From positions 372,001-436,000 of the forward strand of contig NZ_CP045074.1 of NCBI RefSeq assembly GCF_009301415.1: DNA of 64,000 nucleotides. Direction: 5' to 3'. Shown here in pieces: positions 24,130 through 32,736 of the stretch (the first letter of the stretch is position 1; every line of letters begins with the position of its first letter). The notes under the pieces are model-generated. The model ran no database searches. It was not told where the DNA came from and saw only the letters and a program-made list of their open reading frames with translations. A program made the translations under genes and the position numbers. The stretch comes from Paracoccus kondratievae. Lineage in GTDB: Bacteria > Pseudomonadota > Alphaproteobacteria > Rhodobacterales > Rhodobacteraceae.

Positions 24130-24891
24130 TCAAATGCAAGTATAGCCTGCATCCGCATTGATAATCGCACCGGTGAGCAGGCTTGATGCGTCCGACGCAA
24201 GAAACTGCACAACCGAGGCGATCTCATGTGGTTGCCCCATCCGTCCGGCGGGTGTCATCTCAAGCCAGCGAGAGACCAGCCCCGGCTGGCTTTCCAGCCC
24301 GTGCAGCAGCGGCGTTTCGATATAGGTCGGGGCAACGGCATTGACGCGCACACCCCGCGCGGCCCATTCGACCGCCAGCGATTTCGTCAGGTGATGCACC
24401 CCGGCTTTGGACGCATTATAATGGCATTGCGGTTGTGGCACGTTGACGATCTGGGCCGACATCGAGCCGATATTGATGATCGACCCGCGCCCGGCCTCAA
24501 TCATCCGCCGTCCAAAGCCGCGGCAGGTGCGAAACACCCCGGTCAGGTTGACGGCGATGACCTTGTCCCATTCTGCATCGGTCATTTCCTCGGCCGGAGT
24601 GTTCGAAACGATCCCGGCGTTGCAGACCAAAATATCCAGCGGCGGCAGGCTCTTTGCCAGCGTTTCGATTGCGGCGCTATCTGTCACGTCCAGCGCCTTG
24701 GCCCGGGCGGCGAAGCCTTTGGCCGTCAGATCGCTGGCGGTCGCCTCGGCCCGGTCGCGCTGGATGTCGGTGCAGATTACTTCGGCCCCGGTCCCGGCCA
24801 GCGCCTCGGCAATAGCGGCGCCGATGCCCTGACCTGCGCCGGTAACCAGCGCCAGCCTGCCGGTCAGATCCTGTCTTGTCCTGTAGTCCAT
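24130..24891 (-). CDS. Short-chain dehydrogenase/reductase
   Basis: NAD(P)-dependent oxidoreductase of 253 residues. The cofactor motif is TGAGQGIG (about residue 17), with NAGI near 92, the catalytic serine in INIGSMSAQI and the tyrosine/lysine pair in YNASKAG near 160. It resembles sugar or sugar-acid dehydrogenases of the SDR family. GAGGGGGATC precedes the ATG. It is the third gene of a unit with an XylX-like dehydratase and a 2-hydroxyacid dehydrogenase, so it likely oxidises a pentose or sugar acid intermediate. Substrate and cofactor preference are not readable. Confidence 0.85.
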   Translation of the reverse strand: MDYRTRQDLTGRLALVTGAGQGIGAAIAEALAGTGAEVICTDIQRDRAEATASDLTAKGFAARAKALDVTDSAAIETLAKSLPPLDILVCNAGIVSNTPAEEMTDAEWDKVIAVNLTGVFRTCRGFGRRMIEAGRGSIINIGSMSAQIVNVPQPQCHYNASKAGVHHLTKSLAVEWAARGVRVNAVAPTYIETPLLHGLESQPGLVSRWLEMTPAGRMGQPHEIASVVQFLASDASSLLTGAIINADAGYTCI

Positions 24892-24901
24892 TCGATCCCC
24901 C

Positions 24902-25867
24902 TCAGGTCAGCGCGCAGCGCAGCGGTTCACCGCGAAGTCCACGCAAGGCCTCTTCGGATGCCAGTCTTTGCAGCGCATCGACCGAGGCGTCGGAATAAAA
25001 GGCAGCATGGGGCGACATGATCACATGTGGCGCCTTGCGCAGGGGCGAGTCCTGCGGCAGCGGCTCTTTTTCAAAGACGTCCAGACCGGCGCCCGACAGT
25101 TGCCCAGAAACCAACGCTGTGGCCAACGCATCCTCGTCCATCAGCCCCCCGCGCGAGCAGTTGATCAGGATCGCCCCTTTCGGCATCCGTGCAATGGCGG
25201 CGGCATTGATCAGGTGGCGGGTCTCGGGCGTCAGGGGGACGTGCAGCGACAGGATATTGGCCGTGCCGATCACCTCATCGCGGGACAGGGGGGTGATGCC
25301 CGCCGCGCGGATCTGATCCTCGGGGACGAAAGGGTCAAAGCCGGTGATGCGGCAACCAAAAACAGCCATCCGCGCCGCATAGGCCCGCGCGATCCGACCC
25401 AGCCCGATCAGGCCGACCGTGGTGTCGCGCAGCGAGCGCAGGCCGTCCACCATCCGGTCAATCTTCCACTCTCCGGCGCGGATGCCGTTGTCATAGCGGC
25501 CAAGCTTGCGGGCCAATGCCAGCGTCATCGCGGCGGCATGGTCGGCGACCTCATCGACCCCGTAATCGGGAACGTTGCAGACCCGCACGCCCAGATCGCG
25601 CGCCGCGGCAAGATCGACATTATCGACTCCGACGCCATAGCGTACCACGACCGCGCCCGGCGCCATCGCGGCCATGACCTTGCGGGTCATCGGGGCAAAG
25701 TTGTTCAGCACGGCATTTGCGCCCCTTACGGCGTCCAGCGTTTCGTCCTCGCTGCGGCACGCAAACTCGGCGAATGTCGCGCCGGCAGCCCTGGCGGCAG
25801 CCTGCTCATGCCGGGTATTGCCAAATGCCTGATCGGTGACGACCAGTTTCAGAGTGGCGTCGCTCAC
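24902..25867 (-). CDS. D-2-hydroxyacid dehydrogenase (NAD-binding)
   Basis: Reversible reduction of a 2-keto acid such as glyoxylate, hydroxypyruvate or a keto sugar acid. The 321-residue enzyme has the Rossmann motif GLIGLGRIARAYAARM (about residue 145), the catalytic Arg region ILINCSRGGLMDE (about 232), the glutamate in GLDVFEKEPLP and the histidine in SPHAAFYSD. The GTG start overlaps the FAH-family stop by 4 bases (GTGA), indicating tight coupling. Within a pentose oxidation pathway it could reduce glycolaldehyde-derived glyoxylate or a keto acid by-product; this role is inferred. Confidence 0.87.
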   Translation of the reverse strand: MSDATLKLVVTDQAFGNTRHEQAAARAAGATFAEFACRSEDETLDAVRGANAVLNNFAPMTRKVMAAMAPGAVVVRYGVGVDNVDLAAARDLGVRVCNVPDYGVDEVADHAAAMTLALARKLGRYDNGIRAGEWKIDRMVDGLRSLRDTTVGLIGLGRIARAYAARMAVFGCRITGFDPFVPEDQIRAAGITPLSRDEVIGTANILSLHVPLTPETRHLINAAAIARMPKGAILINCSRGGLMDEDALATALVSGQLSGAGLDVFEKEPLPQDSPLRKAPHVIMSPHAAFYSDASVDALQRLASEEALRGLRGEPLRCALT

Positions 25868-27006
25868 AGCAGCCCCCGTCCGGCCAGGTTACGCATCAGG
25901 GCGCGGGTGCCAAAGGTCCAAGGTGCGGCCTCGTCGGAATGGACCACGGTATTGCGCAATGTGCCGAGCAGCGGGGTCGAGATTTCGACCACATCGCCGG
26001 TTTTATGCGTAAAGCCCGAACCCTTTTCGGCCCGGTCCTGTGTCGGCGCGAACATCGTGCCCAAAAACAGCATGAACCCGTCGGGATATTGATGCGAGGC
26101 GTTCATCGTCTGGGCGACCAGATCGGCGGGCTTGCGGCTGATTTCGGCCATGTTCGAACGGCCGGACATGTGAAAGCCGTCGGTGCCGGTCACCGACATG
26201 GTCAGCGTCGCCTTTTCGATATCTGCAAGCGTAAAGTCATCGTCGAACAGCCGGATAAAGGGGCCGATGGCGCAGGAGGCGTTGTTGTCCTTGGCCTTGC
26301 CTAACAGCAGGGCCGAGCGGCCCTCGACATCACGCAGGTTTACGTCATTGCCCAGCGTCGCACCGCGAATGTTACCCCTGCTGTCCACCGCCAGCACCAC
26401 CTCGGGTTCGGGGTTGTTCCAGTTCGAGATGCGGTTCACGCCGACCTGCGCGCCATGGCCGACCGCCGACATCGGTTGGGATTTGGTAAAGACTTCGGCG
26501 TCGGGGCCGATCCCGACCTCAAGGTATTGCGACCATAGCCCCTCGGCGATCAGCGCCGCCTTGACCTCGGCCGCCTTGGCCGAGCCAGCCTCGATATTTG
26601 ACAGGCTGTCCCCGATCAGTGCGCCGATGCGCTGGCGCAGCTGATCCGCGCGGGCCGGATCGCCCGATGTGCGCTCGTCGATCACCCGTTCGACCATGCT
26701 GCGGGCAAAGGTGACCCCACAGGCCTTCAGCGCCTGAAAATCGCAAGGGGCAAGCAGGCATGGCCGGGTGCCGTGATAGCCCATCTCGGCCGGGTCCAGC
26801 ACCAGATCATCAGGGGTGCCGATGGTTTCCCCGGTCAGGGTATCGAAACGGGCGGCTGGATCATTGTCCAGAAAATCGGCCATGGAGACGACCGATTCGG
26901 TCACGTCGATCACGGCACCTGCGCGCAGGATCACCACGGATGGGCCGATGCCCGGGCGCCAGATGCGGCCAACAAGCTTTGCGGTTTCGGGGGAATTGGG
27001 TAGCAT
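25864..27006 (-). CDS. xylX: 2-keto-3-deoxy-pentonate dehydratase, XylX-like (FAH superfamily)
   Basis: Probably dehydrates 2-keto-3-deoxy-xylonate or -arabinonate to alpha-ketoglutarate semialdehyde, the third step of the Weimberg pathway. At 380 residues it has the same size and segments I recall from Caulobacter XylX: LKACGVTFARSMVERVIDER, IAEGLWSQYLEV-type motif, WNNPEPEVVLAVDSRG, LGNDVNLRDVEGRSALLLGK, KDNNASCAIGPF and the C-terminus ALMRNLAGRGLL. The acidic metal-binding residues lie in NNPEPEV and nearby. Start at 27006 follows GAGGTAAG. A matching semialdehyde dehydrogenase occurs at 36455. No pentonate dehydratase (IlvD/Edd family) is in the window. Confidence 0.85.
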   Translation of the reverse strand: MLPNSPETAKLVGRIWRPGIGPSVVILRAGAVIDVTESVVSMADFLDNDPAARFDTLTGETIGTPDDLVLDPAEMGYHGTRPCLLAPCDFQALKACGVTFARSMVERVIDERTSGDPARADQLRQRIGALIGDSLSNIEAGSAKAAEVKAALIAEGLWSQYLEVGIGPDAEVFTKSQPMSAVGHGAQVGVNRISNWNNPEPEVVLAVDSRGNIRGATLGNDVNLRDVEGRSALLLGKAKDNNASCAIGPFIRLFDDDFTLADIEKATLTMSVTGTDGFHMSGRSNMAEISRKPADLVAQTMNASHQYPDGFMLFLGTMFAPTQDRAEKGSGFTHKTGDVVEISTPLLGTLRNTVVHSDEAAPWTFGTRALMRNLAGRGLL

Positions 27007-27026
27007 GAGTCTTACCTCCTCGGTTG

Positions 27027-27043
27027 CTAGTGAAACTACATAC
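27027..27043. promoter_or_regulatory. TAGT-N3-ACTA operator upstream of xylX-like gene
   Basis: CTAGTGAAACTACATAC contains the palindrome TAGT-GAA-ACTA, 21 bases upstream of the xylX-like start. The same 17-mer pattern (14 of 17 identical) precedes the ABC-transporter operon at 32697. The TnGT-N3-ACnA form is typical of FadR-type GntR regulators, though an RpiR regulator is the local candidate. Confidence 0.65.
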
Positions 27044-27195
27044 ATGCCGCGATTTACGTCAAGCGGGATGGCGCAGGCACAGGCGAAAATTTCCAGAAAT
27101 CACGTTGATAAGAGAAATTCCGTAAGAAATATTAATGTAATATCTAGGGTCTGATGGTTTTTCGACCTATCGGAACAATCCCTCTTGTCAGAATG

Positions 27196-27206
27196 TAGTT
27201 ATGCTA
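27196..27206. promoter_or_regulatory. TAGT-N3-GCTA operator upstream of aldehyde dehydrogenase gene
   Basis: TAGTTATGCTA sits 37 bases upstream of the aldehyde dehydrogenase start in the divergent intergenic region. It is one base off the TAGT-N3-ACTA palindromes at 27028 and 32698 and shares the flanking ATGTAGT in inverted orientation. Three copies in front of three units argue for a common regulator. Confidence 0.5.
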
Positions 27207-27242
27207 TATTTTGGCGCCATGACGATGAGGGAGGCCGAAGCC

Positions 27243-28724
27243 ATGACAGATCAGTCAATCTTGGAAGCGATTGTCCGGCTGGACGGCATGCTCTTTATCG
27301 ACGGCGCCTTTCAGCGCGGAGCGGGCGACCGGCTGCCCGTCGAAAATCCCGCGACCTGCGAGGTCATCGGCCATATTGCTGCCGCGACTGCCCCCGAAAT
27401 CGAGGCTGCCGTTCAGGCCGCGCGCCGGGCGTTCCGTCCCTGGGCGGCAGAGCTGCCCAAGACCCGCGCCGCGGCGCTGCACCGGCTGGGCGATCTGATT
27501 GCTGCCGATGCCGCGATGATGGCCCAGATCATGACGGCCGAACAGGGCAAGCCAGTCAATGAGGCCAGGGGCGAGATCCTGAAACTGGCCGAAGCCTGTC
27601 ATTTCTACGCCGAAGAGGCGACCCGCGTGCATGGCGAGATTGTCCCGAACGATCAGCCGGGCTTTCAAAGTCTGGTGGTGCGCGAACCCATCGGCGTCGT
27701 GGGCGCGATCACGCCGTGGAACTATCCGGCCGAGCTGGTGGGGTGGAAACTTTGTGCCAGCCTTGCTGCCGGTTGCTCGATTGTCATCAAGCCGGCCGAA
27801 CTGACGCCCTTTACCGCGCTGGCGATTGCCGCGAAATGCCTTGAGGCCGGGATTCCCGCAGGCGTCGTCAACGTGCTGACGGGTAAGGGGTCGCAGGTCG
27901 GACAGGCGCTGGTCGAACATCCGCAGGTCGACAAGATTGCCTTCACCGGCTCCAGCGCGGTGGGTCTGCACATTCAGCAGACCTGCCCGCAGGTCAAGCG
28001 GCTGTCGCTTGAGCTGGGCGGCAACTGTCCGATGATCGTGACCGCCAGCGCGGATGTGGCGGCGGCGGTCAAGGGTGCTGCGCGGCGCAGCTTTCGCAAT
28101 TGCGGCCAGATCTGCATTGCGATCAACCGGATCTATGTCCACCGCTCGATTTACCAAGAGTTTCTGGCCGGGCTGGGGCAGGCGGCGGATGCGCTTGGCG
28201 TGCATGATGGGTTGAAATATCCGTCGGCTGATCTGGGTGCCATGGCCTCGGCCGAGCCGTTGGCCAAGACCCGCGCCCATCTTGAGGATGCATTGGCGCG
28301 CGGGGCGCGGCTGGTTGCGGGCGGCAGGGCGCCTGAGGGGGCGGAATATGCCAAAGGGCATTTCTTCCGCCCGACGGTGGTTGCCGATTGCACCCATGAG
28401 ATGCTGGTGATGACCGAAGAGACCTTTGGCCCTCTGGTCGGCGTTGCGCCTTATGATGAACTGGCCGAAGCGATCGCCCTTGCCAATGATACGCCTTACG
28501 GGCTGGCCGCCTATGCCTATGCCCGCGATCTGACCGAGATTCATGCCCTGTCGGGCGGGCTGGATTATGGCAATGTCGCGCTGAACAATGTTGATGCCGG
28601 TATCATGAATGCCCCCTATGGCGGCCGCAGACAAAGCGGTGTCGGCTATGAACATGGGCGCGAGGGGCTGCTGGAGTATTTCAACTTCAAGCATGTCAGG
28701 CTGCATCACGGTGTCGGGGGCTGA
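27243..28724 (+). CDS. Aldehyde dehydrogenase
   Basis: NAD(P)-dependent oxidation of an aldehyde, in this context perhaps glycolaldehyde, lactaldehyde or a sugar-derived semialdehyde. The 493-residue protein has GAITPWNYPAELVGWK (cofactor entry, about 155), KPAELTPF, FTGSSAVG, the general-base glutamate in SLELGGNCPM (about 257), the catalytic cysteine in NCGQICIAINR (about 292) and ETFGPLVGV. GGGAGG lies upstream of the ATG at 27243. It opens a unit with a kinase (3 bases downstream), HAD phosphatase, RpiR and RpiA, opposite the xylX-like unit. Confidence 0.9.
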   Translation: MTDQSILEAIVRLDGMLFIDGAFQRGAGDRLPVENPATCEVIGHIAAATAPEIEAAVQAARRAFRPWAAELPKTRAAALHRLGDLIAADAAMMAQIMTAEQGKPVNEARGEILKLAEACHFYAEEATRVHGEIVPNDQPGFQSLVVREPIGVVGAITPWNYPAELVGWKLCASLAAGCSIVIKPAELTPFTALAIAAKCLEAGIPAGVVNVLTGKGSQVGQALVEHPQVDKIAFTGSSAVGLHIQQTCPQVKRLSLELGGNCPMIVTASADVAAAVKGAARRSFRNCGQICIAINRIYVHRSIYQEFLAGLGQAADALGVHDGLKYPSADLGAMASAEPLAKTRAHLEDALARGARLVAGGRAPEGAEYAKGHFFRPTVVADCTHEMLVMTEETFGPLVGVAPYDELAEAIALANDTPYGLAAYAYARDLTEIHALSGGLDYGNVALNNVDAGIMNAPYGGRRQSGVGYEHGREGLLEYFNFKHVRLHHGVGG

Positions 28725-28727
28725 GCC

Positions 28728-30230
28728 ATGCAGGCGCTTCTGGGCATCGACATCGGCACCTCGGGTTGCAAGGCGCTGCTGATAGGCACCGACGGTGCGG
28801 TGATCGCGGCAGATACTGCGACCTATCCGCTGGCGCAGCCGCGACCCGGCTGGACCGAGCAGGATCCCGAATTGTGGATCGAGGGCGCGCGAAAGGCCGT
28901 CGCCGGGGCGTTGGCTAAGGCGCCGGGGGTCGATATCCTTTGCGTCGGCCTTTCGGGTCAGATGCACGGGCTGACGCCTCTGGACGCAGGGCATCGGGTT
29001 CTGCGCCCGGCGATCCTGTGGAATGACCAGCGCAACAGCGCCGAATGCGAGGCGTTGGCCAAGGCCGCCGGCGGGTCAGAGGGGCTGCTTGCCGCCACCA
29101 ATAACCGGATGCTCGTCGGTTATACCGGGGGCAAGATCCTGTGGATGCGCAACCACGAGCCCGAGCTGTTCGCGCGCATGACCCTGATGCTGAACCCCAA
29201 GGATTATTTACGGCTGCGCCTGACGGGTGAGGTGGCAAGCGAGGTGTCGGATGCTTCGGGGACCGGGCTTTTTGACGTCCGCCGCCGGCAATGGGCCAAG
29301 GGGCTGATCGAGACTGCCGGTATCGACCCCGCGCTTTTGCCTCCGGTCTTTGAATCGCAGGAGGTTACCGGTCGTATCTCCGCCAAGGGCGCGGCGCTGT
29401 TCGGCCTGCCCGAAGGGGTGCCCGTCGCGGGCGGCGGCGGTGACAGCGTCATTCAGACCATCGGTTCGGGCGTGATCGCACCGGGCGAGTTGCAAACGAC
29501 CATTGGCACGGCCGGTATTCTGGCCGCGGCGCTGGATGTTCCGCAGGACAATCCCGATGGCAAGCTGCAGGTTTTCTGCAATGTCGCACCTGACAAGTGG
29601 CATTGCATGGGCGTGTCGCTGAATGCGGGGGGCGCGATGGGCTGGTTCCGCGATACGCTTTGCGCTGACGTCTCGTTTGATCAGCTTGTGGCCGAGGCGG
29701 CCGAAAGCCCGGCCGGGGCCAGGGGATTGCTGTTTCTGCCTTATCTGAACGGGGAACGCTGCCCCCATCCCGACCCCTTAGCCCGGGGTGCCTTTGTCGG
29801 CCTGACGGCCCGTCATCAGCGGGGTGACATGACCCGCGCGCTGATGGAAGGCGTGGTCCATGCCTTTATCGACATGCACGCGCTGATGCAGCCGATGGGG
29901 ATTGCTGGGCGGGTGGTCAAGGCCTCGGGTGGCGGTGCGCGCTCGGCGTTATGGCGTCAGATTCAGGCCGATATGTTCGGCTGCGATGTGGTGACGACCG
30001 AGGGTGCCGCCGAAGGCGCGGCCTTTGGTGCCGCGCTGGTCGCGGGGGTTGCCGCTGGGGTCTGGCCCGATGCGACGACCGCCGCGCGCTCATGCCGTGA
30101 CCTGACGTGCGACGTACCCGACCCCGCAGCCAGCGTGGTCTATGCGCGCGCCCATCAGATCTATCGCTCACTCTATCCGGTGCTGAGCGACAGGTTTGCC
30201 GCGCTCGGCGATGCCATTTTCGACCAGTAA
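28728..30230 (+). CDS. xylB: FGGY carbohydrate kinase, xylulokinase-like
   Basis: Phosphorylates a ketopentose such as xylulose or ribulose with ATP. The 500-residue protein has the N-terminal phosphate-binding LLGIDIGTSGCKALLIG, the substrate loop GLSGQMHGLTPLD and ILWNDQRNSAE (whose aspartate binds the sugar), the catalytic-aspartate region VAGGGGDSVIQTIG and the C-terminal ATP motif KASGGGARSALWRQIQAD. Length and motifs match XylB. Downstream RpiA suggests the product enters the pentose-phosphate pathway, so ribulose or another pentulose is possible. Three bases separate it from the aldehyde dehydrogenase. Confidence 0.88.
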   Translation: MQALLGIDIGTSGCKALLIGTDGAVIAADTATYPLAQPRPGWTEQDPELWIEGARKAVAGALAKAPGVDILCVGLSGQMHGLTPLDAGHRVLRPAILWNDQRNSAECEALAKAAGGSEGLLAATNNRMLVGYTGGKILWMRNHEPELFARMTLMLNPKDYLRLRLTGEVASEVSDASGTGLFDVRRRQWAKGLIETAGIDPALLPPVFESQEVTGRISAKGAALFGLPEGVPVAGGGGDSVIQTIGSGVIAPGELQTTIGTAGILAAALDVPQDNPDGKLQVFCNVAPDKWHCMGVSLNAGGAMGWFRDTLCADVSFDQLVAEAAESPAGARGLLFLPYLNGERCPHPDPLARGAFVGLTARHQRGDMTRALMEGVVHAFIDMHALMQPMGIAGRVVKASGGGARSALWRQIQADMFGCDVVTTEGAAEGAAFGAALVAGVAAGVWPDATTAARSCRDLTCDVPDPAASVVYARAHQIYRSLYPVLSDRFAALGDAIFDQ

Positions 30231-30248
30231 CAGCAGGAGCCCGCTTTC

Positions 30249-30920
30249 ATGCCCGCCTATTCCGCGTTCATATTCGACCTGGACGGAACGCTGATCGACA
30301 GCGCGCCCGACATCGCTGCGGCGTTGAGCGTGGGTTTTCAGGACAACGGCTGGCCCGGGCTTGACCCCCGCTATGTCGAACAGTTCATCGGCAACGGCTC
30401 ACGTCGCCTGATCACTGACATTCTGGACGATCAGGCCATCCTCTATGACGATGCGGCGGTCGAGCGGGCGTATCAGGGCTATTTGCGCGCCTATCTGGGC
30501 GATCCGGCTGGCCGGACCCGGTTCTTTGATCACGTCCCCGAGGATCTTGCCGCCCTGCGCGCGGCGGGGCTGCGGCTGGGAATCTGCACGAACAAGAACC
30601 ATGCGATCACCGGTAAGGTGCTTGAGCGGCTGGGCCTTGCCGATCTGTTTGATGCGGCGGTGGGTGCGGATGCGGTGGCAGCCTGCAAGCCCGACCCCGG
30701 CCATCTGATGGCGGTGGCCGAGGCGATGCAGCTGCAACCCGGAACCTGGGCCTATGTCGGCGACACTCCGGTCGATCAGGCGACGGCGCGGGCGGCGGCG
30801 GTGCCGTTCTATGCGGTGCCCTGGGGCGGCGGCGCGGGGGTCGAGGTGGCAGCTAGCCACAGGTTGACCCGTCTGGCGGATCTGTTGCAGCAGGAACGGG
30901 TGGCCGCTGCGGCGGGATAA
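30249..30920 (+). CDS. HAD-family phosphatase, Gph-like
   Basis: Cytoplasmic sugar-phosphate or phosphoglycolate phosphatase of 223 residues. The HAD motifs are complete: motif I FIFDLDGTLIDSAPD (nucleophile Asp and acid/base Asp), motif II CTNKN, motif III lysine in ACKPDPGHL and motif IV YVGDTPVD. The helical cap follows motif I as in the Gph/CbbZ group. In a pentose cluster it may clear 2-phosphoglycolate or an unwanted sugar phosphate. CAGGAGCC lies upstream of the ATG, 18 bases after the kinase. Confidence 0.85.
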   Translation: MPAYSAFIFDLDGTLIDSAPDIAAALSVGFQDNGWPGLDPRYVEQFIGNGSRRLITDILDDQAILYDDAAVERAYQGYLRAYLGDPAGRTRFFDHVPEDLAALRAAGLRLGICTNKNHAITGKVLERLGLADLFDAAVGADAVAACKPDPGHLMAVAEAMQLQPGTWAYVGDTPVDQATARAAAVPFYAVPWGGGAGVEVAASHRLTRLADLLQQERVAAAAG

Positions 30921-30936
30921 TGATCAGGAGTTAGCG

Positions 30937-31776
30937 ATGACCGTCAGCCTGCTGCAGCGAATTTTGCACGAACGCGACGAAATGCGCCCGGCCGAGCGGC
31001 GGGTTGCCGATTATGTCGGCGCCTCTCCGTCAGAGGTGATCCATATGAGCATGGCGCGGCTGTCGGAACTGTGTTCGGTCAGCGATCCGACGATCATGCG
31101 CTTTTGCCGCCGGTTCGGGTTCGAAGGCTATCAGGACTTCAAGCTGAACCTTGCGCAAAGTCTCGTGCCGTCGGCCCCCTTTGCTTATGAGCAGATCACG
31201 CCGCAGGACAGCGTTGCCAATATCGTGCGCAAGACCTGCCGCAACTCGCTGAACGCGGTACAGCGGCTGGCCGAGGATCTGGACCCCGAGCAGGTGGGCG
31301 AGGGCGCGCGGCTTTTGCAGGCGGCAAGCTGGACCGGCATCTATGCCACCGGCATTTCCGAGGTGAACGCTCTGGACGCCGAACACAAGTTTCAGCGGCT
31401 GGGGATGCGCTGTCAGGCGCTGCTGGGCAAGCAACGGCAATGGATGCACGCCGAACGCGCACGCCCGGGTGAGGTTGCGCTGATCTTTTCGCAATCCGGC
31501 CATACCAAACAGATGGTCGAGGTCGCGATTGCCGCCCGCGCCGGGGGTGCCCGCGTGGTTTCGGTCGCGGCCGCAGACAGCCCGCTTGCCCGTGTTTCGG
31601 ACGCGGTCATCGCGGTCCTGCCCTATGACCGGACCGAGCTGATGACGCCCCTTGCCTCGCGGCTGAACCATCATCTGGTCACCAATATGCTGGTGACCGC
31701 CATTGCCATCGCCAGCGGCAGCGAGTTCCCCGACCAGCTTCCGGCACTGGATAGCTGGCAGACGGACAAGATCTGA
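30937..31776 (+). CDS. RpiR-family regulator (HTH + SIS sugar-binding domain)
   Basis: A 279-residue regulator with an N-terminal HTH_6 domain (residues 1-80: RRVADYVGASPSEVIHMSMA, then CSVSDPTIMRFCRRFGFEGY) and a C-terminal SIS domain (about 125-255) with IYATGISEVNALDAEHKF and EVALIFSQSGHTKQMVEVA, the phosphosugar site. It senses a sugar phosphate. CAGGAG precedes the ATG. It sits between the HAD phosphatase and rpiA, so it probably regulates this pentose cluster and is a candidate for the TAGT-N3-ACTA sites, though those also resemble GntR sites. Confidence 0.9.
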   Translation: MTVSLLQRILHERDEMRPAERRVADYVGASPSEVIHMSMARLSELCSVSDPTIMRFCRRFGFEGYQDFKLNLAQSLVPSAPFAYEQITPQDSVANIVRKTCRNSLNAVQRLAEDLDPEQVGEGARLLQAASWTGIYATGISEVNALDAEHKFQRLGMRCQALLGKQRQWMHAERARPGEVALIFSQSGHTKQMVEVAIAARAGGARVVSVAAADSPLARVSDAVIAVLPYDRTELMTPLASRLNHHLVTNMLVTAIAIASGSEFPDQLPALDSWQTDKI

Positions 31777-31821
31777 AGACCATGAAGATGTGCGGCAGGG
31801 TCCGCGCCGGAGGAGACAGGA

Positions 31822-32529
31822 ATGAGCCAGCAAGACGAAGCCAAGAAACTCGCGGGGCGCCGGGTGATCCAGGACTTTATCCATGACGGGATGAAGCTGG
31901 GCCTTGGTTCGGGGACCACGTCGCATTTCTTTGTGCGCGAACTGGGCAAACACGTCGCCCAAGGGCTGAAGCTGACCTGCACCACGACCTCGCGTTCGAC
32001 CATCGACGTGGCCCGCGAAGTGGGTATCGAAATCACTGATCCCAATGATATCGGCGAACTGGACCTGACCGTGGATGGACCGGACGAAATTGATCGCAGC
32101 TTTAACATGATCAAGGGCGGTGGCGCCTGTCTGTTGTGGGAAAAGATCATTGCACATGCCTCAAAGCAGATGATCTGTGTGTGCGATGAGACCAAGATCG
32201 TAGATTGCCTTGGCAAGTTTCCTTTGCCCGTCGAGGTGGTGCAGTTTGCCTGGAAACAGACACAGCGCATGGTGGCACGCACCCTCGCCAGGCATGGTAT
32301 CGAGGGTGTCCGCATTGAACGGCGTATGCGCGATGATCAGCCCGTGGTGACAGACAGCGGCAACTTTATCCTTGATTGCCATTGTGGCCCGGTGATCGCT
32401 GATCCCGCAGCTTTGGAAATCGAACTGAACCGCATTCCGGGCGTGGTCGAGAACGGGCTTTTCACCCGCGAGGCGGCCGGCATGGTCGTCGGCTGTTTCG
32501 ACGGTACGTCCTATGTAAAGATGCGCTGA
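31822..32529 (+). CDS. rpiA: Ribose-5-phosphate isomerase A
   Basis: Interconverts ribose-5-phosphate and ribulose-5-phosphate. The 235-residue protein has the phosphate-binding MKLGLGSGTTSHFFVRELG, the catalytic DGPDEIDRSFNMIKGGGAC (Asp and Lys), and KFPLPVEVVQFAW. All RpiA active-site segments are present at normal spacing and length. GGAGGAGACAGG precedes the ATG. It joins kinase-derived pentulose phosphates to the pentose-phosphate pathway; as most genomes carry an rpiA elsewhere this may be a second, inducible copy. Confidence 0.93.
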   Translation: MSQQDEAKKLAGRRVIQDFIHDGMKLGLGSGTTSHFFVRELGKHVAQGLKLTCTTTSRSTIDVAREVGIEITDPNDIGELDLTVDGPDEIDRSFNMIKGGGACLLWEKIIAHASKQMICVCDETKIVDCLGKFPLPVEVVQFAWKQTQRMVARTLARHGIEGVRIERRMRDDQPVVTDSGNFILDCHCGPVIADPAALEIELNRIPGVVENGLFTREAAGMVVGCFDGTSYVKMR

Positions 32530-32562
32530 TCTAGTAAAACTTCAAATCCGCCCAAAAGCAGA

Positions 32563-32587
32563 CCCGCGCGGGCAGTTCCTGCGCGGG
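32563..32587 (+). terminator. Hairpin after rpiA
   Basis: CCCGCGC at 32563-32569 pairs with GCGCGGG at 32581-32587 around an 11-base loop, 34 bases after the rpiA stop. The following sequence is A/T-rich but has no clean T run. It marks the probable end of the aldehyde dehydrogenase-rpiA unit. Confidence 0.55.
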
Positions 32588-32696
32588 GCAGACGAAAATT
32601 GCAAAATTTCCTAGAAAAACTCGTCGGTTCGTGGGGATTATCTGCTAATAAATAGCAAGCTCATCGGCGGGTTTGCTTGACAGAATCAGAGAATAT

Positions 32697-32713
32697 CTAG
32701 TATTACTACATAC
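32697..32713. promoter_or_regulatory. TAGT-N3-ACTA operator upstream of sugar ABC operon
   Basis: CTAGTATTACTACATAC differs from the element at 27027-27043 only in the three central bases. It lies 23 bases before the start of the binding-protein gene, overlapping the likely promoter or ribosome-site approach, as expected for a repressor site. Confidence 0.65.
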
Positions 32714-32736
32714 CAGAAAACTCTGGGGAGGGAGCT

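Noticed and set aside
27255..28994. Antisense frame of about 579 codons opposite the aldehyde dehydrogenase and kinase genes
   Set aside because: Spans two clear sense genes, has no motifs and is a codon-bias shadow.
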